From assembly GCA_033439295.1 (NCBI GenBank), contig JAVTLE010000003.1, positions 124,001-188,000 on the forward strand: a stretch of 64,000 bases of DNA. The letters run 5' to 3'. Of the stretch, positions 60,601-64,000 are shown piece by piece. Made by a program: the position numbers and the translations under genes. The stretch is from Deuterostichococcus epilithicus (taxonomy: Eukaryota > Chlorophyta > Trebouxiophyceae > Prasiolales > Stichococcaceae). The number at the start of each line of letters is the position of its first letter. The first letter of the stretch is position 1. The notes beneath the pieces were generated by a model. That model saw only the letters and a program-made list of their open reading frames with translations. It did not search any database and was not told the DNA's origin.

Positions 60601-62619
60601 AAAGCAGAGGCGGTCACAGCCGCGACTTTCCGGCACAAGCACAAGCCACCCAGAGCGGCTCAACCGCTCGCTGCCAGTGCAGGACTTGGCAGAACTCACA
60701 CCTAGCAGCCATCTGCCATCTGCCATGCAGCGATCTGCCCTGGCCCTCAAAGTTCGAAGCTCACCGCAGTCCTTCGGCTCCGGCGGCACGCTCCACAGCC
60801 GCACGGTGCCGCACTCGTGCCCGGTGGCAAATGCGCGCCCGCGATCGCCCACCCAACAGGCGCACGTGATGGCGCCTGCGCTGCCGTCGCCGCCCTCGCC
60901 GGCGGCATTGGGAGCTAGCGCCACCAGCTTCTGCTGCCTGCTCAGGCAGAGGCGCCGTCAGCGCAGTCGGCGGCACGGCATGTGGCAGCAGCGACACAAG
61001 CGAGTTTCGACCGCCACACTCGGCTGCTGCGGGTGGCCTTGGCCAGCTGCGCGGGGCCGACTTGCTGACATCAGCCGCCGGCCGTCCATCAGTTGCAGCT
61101 GACGAAACCCGCAGCGTGCTTCTTTGGTTATGAGGCCCCTTCACGGACAGCAGGAACACGAAGCTGCGGCGCCGGTTTGGGCTCCGGAAATTCGGTGTTG
61201 TACCTGACATCCCATAGGACCATGCCCAGCTCCTTGTGACACAGCAGCAATCGCAGCAGTCACGATAGTGATATGGTTAGCTTAGAACTATCCTGGCAAG
61301 CTTTCTAAAACAGCCGTCAATACGGTACCTGGCGTCCCACACGGCGGCGCCCGACTCCTCGTGCACTACCAGCAGCAAGAAGGCCTCGCGCGGCTTGGCG
61401 CCGCCCTCGTGCACCGCCACTGCCACGATGGGCCCCCGCCCGTGCAGCTGCTCCGGCAACACTGCACAGGCGCTAGCAGGATGTCCAGTCGGGCCGCAGC
61501 TGCGATCGCAGCATGCTGAGCTGTGCGGGCTGCCAGTTGCAGCTGGGGGCGGTGATGGGCGGTGTCACAAAGGCTGCATATGTAGGTCCTGAGAGGGCCT
61601 CGTTGTCGGCACGTGCCGCAGGGTGCGTCCTGCCATCAGCGGTCAGCCATGGCTTGATTTCCAGGAGTTGCGGCCGGGCACCCAAGCGCGCTGTGCCACA
61701 TACCTGTGTAGGGCCGCATCTCCACGCTTGCGACGCGCGCCGCGCCGTCTGCAGCGGCGCCGCCGGGGCCCAGCAGCGCCGCCACTCGCAGCGCGCCACT
61801 GCCGCAGCCGATGAGCAGGTAAGGCTGTGTTTCCAGCGCCGCCACACATTCAACATGGTCCTCCTCCAGTGGCATGTTGTCCAGGATGCCGCCCTCCTCC
61901 AGGCCGAACAACTGCAGGTCTCCGTCCTATGAGGACGGCAGCATCCCTGTGTTCATTGTCGGGTTGCCGCGCTCGCGCCCATGCCGCGCATTTCAGGCAG
62001 CTGCAAGATTGCTACGGGGCAGCAGCGTGCGTTACGGACTGCTTGTGTGCAACATGTGTTCATCTGCAGAGTGCCAGCCGGCCAGGTACCAGCTGCTCGA
62101 TCGTTGTCGCACCAGGTTGACGCGCAGGACTGCGCCGCGCCCCATCAGGAACTGCAGGTGCTTCGTGCCCGACGGCGACGGCGACACGATGCTGATCTCC
62201 ACGCCCTCCTGCCCCACCACCTTGACGCGGCCATCGCTGGTGCCCAGCTGCAACAGGGCAGGTTGTCGGAGGTGACCAACTACAGGAGGGTCAGACTCGG
62301 AAGGCACAGGAGAGCGCCGACTGGGTACTTGTGATCCTGTCCTGACTGCCTGTACGTGACATCACGGACGTGTTTTTAAGGCAAGCGCGGCTGCTTCGGT
62401 TCCGACACTGCCAGCGGTCAGAGTCAGCTCGATCTGTACCGCCAGCAGGTGCTGAATTGGGTCGTAGGCGAGGCTGTCGGTCGCCTCCGGCAGTCCAGCG
62501 TGCCCTGCTGCAAGGGGCTGCAGATGCTCCGCCTCCAGGCGGTCCGGCTCCTCAAGCGCGGGTGGTGTTGGAGGGCGCCCAGTGATCGCGTTTTTCTGCC
62601 GTAACAGGTTGCGTATCAT
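48685..62619 (-). CDS. Tomosyn/STXBP5 (Lgl-type WD40) protein with C-terminal R-SNARE motif
   Basis: Twenty-seven minus-strand exons (start-end): 62619-62440, 62247-62113, 61926-61704, 61461-61329, 60937-60765, 60328-60111, 59273-59091, 58795-58682, 58292-58131, 57840-57763, 57555-57472, 57118-56975, 56634-56510, 56297-56041, 55828-55409, 55107-54983, 54765-54585, 54358-54161, 53918-53697, 52995-52864, 52662-52514, 51600-51499, 51328-51155, 50962-50810, 50410-50253, 49661-49343, 48862-48685; about 1,572 aa. WD40/Lgl landmarks: LAYDPIQHLLALGTSDGRVK, IIVLTEGGQLMVHDLKTG, LLVTGHRDGRVRLWDASAE, LLAVGHQQGDVRLFQ, MLAAGDSRGHVAVLDLAK, AVLWMADLGVGPIVALKLGM and LLISACGETVRF. The R-SNARE segment is LAQRGEKLGRLNERTERM with the central Arg, ending KWWQI as in plant tomosyns. 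Tomosyns bind Q-SNAREs and regulate vesicle fusion. Gly/Ser-rich inserts occur in exons 15 and 26. Exon 26 carries the base N at 49428 and a one-base frame conflict. Confidence 0.92.
48963..48979 (-). repeat. Intronic copy of part of the tomosyn SNARE exon start
   Basis: Seventeen bases at 48963-48979 are identical to 48827-48843 inside the last exon (residues LAEQNR). Similarity continues less exactly toward the acceptor side. On the minus strand the copy lies just upstream of the real exon, in the last intron. Confidence 0.7.
49428..49428. other. Ambiguous base N within tomosyn exon 26
   Basis: The Gly-rich frame upstream and the frame leading to SAADIKAAYGRPA and the SNARE exon differ by one base exactly here. 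Summed exon lengths leave a remainder of one. Omitting the N makes the two frames continuous, so it is probably a surplus base. Confidence 0.85.
52758..52777 (-). repeat. Intronic copy near the start of tomosyn exon 21
   Basis: Twenty bases are identical to 52635-52654, close to the 5' edge of the exon beginning at 52662 on the minus strand. The sequence is GCC-rich, so chance is more likely than for the other copies. Confidence 0.5.
53081..53130 (-). repeat. Intronic copy of the acceptor and start of tomosyn exon 20
   Basis: The segment resembles 52961-52998, the start of the exon beginning at 52995 on the minus strand, including the ctcag/ttcag acceptor and residues TLRRAQ. It contains a roughly 10-base insertion relative to the real exon. 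Confidence 0.65.
55432..55476 (-). repeat. 15-bp tandem repeat, three units, in tomosyn coding sequence
   Basis: Units at 55432-55446, 55447-55461 and 55462-55476 differ by only a few bases. On the minus strand they encode the pentapeptide repeat GSAYA within exon 15. Confidence 0.85.
58437..58467 (-). repeat. Intronic copy of the acceptor and start of tomosyn exon 9
   Basis: Bases 58437-58467 match 58268-58298 at 29 of 31 positions, covering the gcag acceptor and the first codons (AVRSGGEQ) of the exon starting at 58292 on the minus strand. The copy lies upstream in the preceding intron. Confidence 0.85.
59822..59886 (-). repeat. Intronic copy of the 3' end of tomosyn exon 6
   Basis: Bases 59822-59886 match 60121-60185 at 54 of 65 positions and still read as GGKPVEEPNTLTLLPLPTG, compared with GGQPTEKPDILTLLPLPTG in the exon. 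A GT donor follows at the corresponding place. It lies in the intron downstream of exon 6. Confidence 0.85.
59952..60000 (-). repeat. Second, more decayed copy of the 3' end of tomosyn exon 6
   Basis: The segment shows the same order of blocks (gttcccc, gcggcagcgg, gtca, cggcttctcc) as 60114-60160 but with more changes and a lost reading frame. It lies between exon 6 and the better copy at 59822. Confidence 0.65.
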
Positions 62620-63394
62620 GGCGACTGCGGAAGAGCGATCAGTTATCTAGGGGCTTCCTACAGTTTGCATCAAGCACGCGCGACTACAGAAACACCCGAG
62701 GAGCACCGAGAGCTTCTCCCCGAATAACCTCTGGCCAGCAGCTTGGACATAAACTGATTCTCTCGTGCTCTCGTGCTGCCTGACTTGCAGAAGGGAAGCA
62801 ACTGACTGCGTAAACCAAAGAAAGAATGGATGCAGCTCCGTCTATACAAAAGGGATTCAGGCGCTCAAGGGCGAGTGAAATTTGACGAAGTTGGCAATAT
62901 CCAACATTCGCCACACGGTGGCAGCCGACGCAAGAGCTCAACAGAGCTTCAAGTGCCTTCCAAAGAAACAAATTGCGCGTGGGCGAACTTGCTACGCCGG
63001 TACGCGTAGTCATAGCAATCCCAGCTGGTTGTGGGGAATGAGACTTGCAGACGAGGAAATCTGCAATTTTCGGGGCACAACTGGTGCTGTGCCATGCTGT
63101 TGTTGTTATAATAATGTCCAATCGGCGTGCTGCCCCAGCATTTCTCTACTTCCGCACATTGCTGTTTAAGCAATTTGCTGGTAGTCCAACTGAGCTGCAC
63201 CGCCTGTGGCGCCGCAGTTGTGACTGAATTTAAAAGCGTTATCCCTCGGACAAGCCAGGAGCCGCTGCGTGCCAGTGCCGTGTGCAGACGGCATCAGGCT
63301 GAGGTTGAGCATTCGAGCTTCACTCACATTTCCGCTGGACCTGCAGGCCACATAAGCTGCTGGGAGCGACAGCGTGAGAACATGCAAACTTGAG
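62620..63394. promoter_or_regulatory. Divergent intergenic region, tomosyn / RIN13-like gene
   Basis: About 775 bases between divergent start codons (62619 minus, 63395 plus). It should contain both promoters. No individual site is named. Confidence 0.4.
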
Positions 63395-64000
63395 ATGGAA
63401 CAGGCGGACACGATGGGAGCCGTCGCGTCACAGATGCAGCCCCCGCCGGATCCGGCGCAGCTTGCAGCAGTTCTCAGCGCAGCGGCGGAAGGCCCTGTCG
63501 CACCCCCGCAAGGCAGTTAGCAACTGGCACATTGGCTCCGCAGTCGCAGCCTCAGCCGCTCCCGCAGCATGGCGCTGCCGCACCAGCGGAGGTCAAGTCG
63601 CGCGTGACGCTGGATGTCAAGCCGCGCATCAAGCCCGAGCCGAAGCAGCAATTTGAGGCCACGCCCGCAGATGGCATGCACTGGCGGCGCCAGTTGAGCT
63701 GATGGGATGTGGTGGGGTGGTCCGCGCATGCTGCCACATTCGCGAGCATCGCGGCTTGCGAGGCCACGGCTGGATTGCAACACCTGCCGGTTGATCTTAA
63801 CACCAACCGACGGCGCAGCGCGCTTCCGATCCAACATGGGATCCAGGTCACCGTCCGCCATCATGGCGCCCAGCTGACACCCTGCTTTCCGCGCTCTGCA
63901 GTGCACGGATCTCCCGTTCGACGAGTCGCCGCACGCGAGCTGCTGTGCCAACTGCCTATGCCTGGTGTGCAACGAGCCGGCACCATGCGCTAATTGGGGC
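63395..64000 (+). CDS. 5' part of a Cys-rich, RIN13-like gene (runs off the window)
   Basis: The ATG at 63395 opens MEQADTMGAVASQMQPPPDP. A following segment near 63541-63702 reads VKSRVTLDVKPRIKPEPKQQ and contains an IKPE sequence that fits a sumoylation consensus. The last recognisable exon starts at 63902 and is open to the window end: DESPHASCCANCLCLVCNEP, then APCANWG. This cysteine cluster with C-x-x-C spacing and a terminal APC..W resembles the conserved motif of plant proteins annotated RPM1-interacting protein 13 and relatives. The function is unknown to me beyond that resemblance. Exon joins before 63902 are unresolved, so the CDS should be treated as partial with internal gaps. Confidence 0.5.

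Noticed and set aside
61204-61240. Segment reading LGMVLWDVR followed by a GT donor, considered as a tomosyn exon
   Set aside because: Its phase does not fit the preceding exon (ending WDAR at 61329), which joins directly to 60937. It is better seen as another weak exon-edge copy, but similarity is too low to list.

Overview
The window looks like nuclear DNA of a green alga (Chlorophyta; I cannot name the class). It is GC-rich and eukaryotic. Genes are cut into many short exons (up to 27) joined by GT-AG and a few GC-AG introns, intron 3' ends are mostly gcag, and TGTAA, the usual chlorophyte polyadenylation signal, lies downstream of several stops. Protein families are plant-like: plastid phosphoglycerate kinase, ACR11-type ACT-repeat protein, UBP6, plant-type tomosyn. 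There is no operon structure, phage, CRISPR array or recognisable tRNA/rRNA.

Layout: UBP6/USP14 deubiquitinase (+, 13-4172); tRNA CCA-adding enzyme (-, 4456-6279), which lacks its C-terminal part; plastid phosphoglycerate kinase (+, 6531-10783); TM9SF/EMP70 Golgi-endosome protein (+, 11675-17326); ACR11-type double ACT protein (+, 17832-21182); SirB1-like transglutaminase-core/TPR protein (-, 22225-about 25250); TMEM19/PGR DUF92 membrane protein (+, 25783-27562); unknown Ala-rich protein (-, 27820-29164); UMP/CMP-type nucleoside monophosphate kinase (-, 29877-about 31700); IST1 ESCRT-III regulator (+, 31975-36354); GT7 beta-1,4-galactosyltransferase-like protein with a long C-terminal extension (+, 37034-41505); probably secreted acetamidase/formamidase with a polyproline tail (+, 42870-47979); tomosyn/Lgl WD40 R-SNARE protein with 27 exons (-, 48685-62619); and the 5' part of a Cys-rich RIN13-like gene (+, 63395 to the edge).

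Genes often sit in divergent pairs with short shared upstream regions (6280-6530, 31701-31974, 25248-25782, 62620-63394). Four genes concern membrane traffic or protein turnover (UBP6, TM9SF, IST1, tomosyn), but they do not form a shared pathway block.

The most unusual structural signal is a recurring intron architecture. Introns carry degenerate copies of the intron-facing edge of the adjacent exon, together with its splice site. I see this in TM9SF (twice), repeatedly in tomosyn, and weakly in UBP6. In TM9SF one copy is open and in frame, so using its acceptor would add a second version of a transmembrane helix. Other points of interest are a perfect 26-bp hairpin in a SirB1-gene intron, an ambiguous base that coincides exactly with a one-base frame conflict in tomosyn, several GC-AG introns, and the 3'-truncated CCA-adding gene.

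Exon coordinates were worked out by hand from reading frame, splice-site phase and remembered family conservation. No alignment or transcript data were used.
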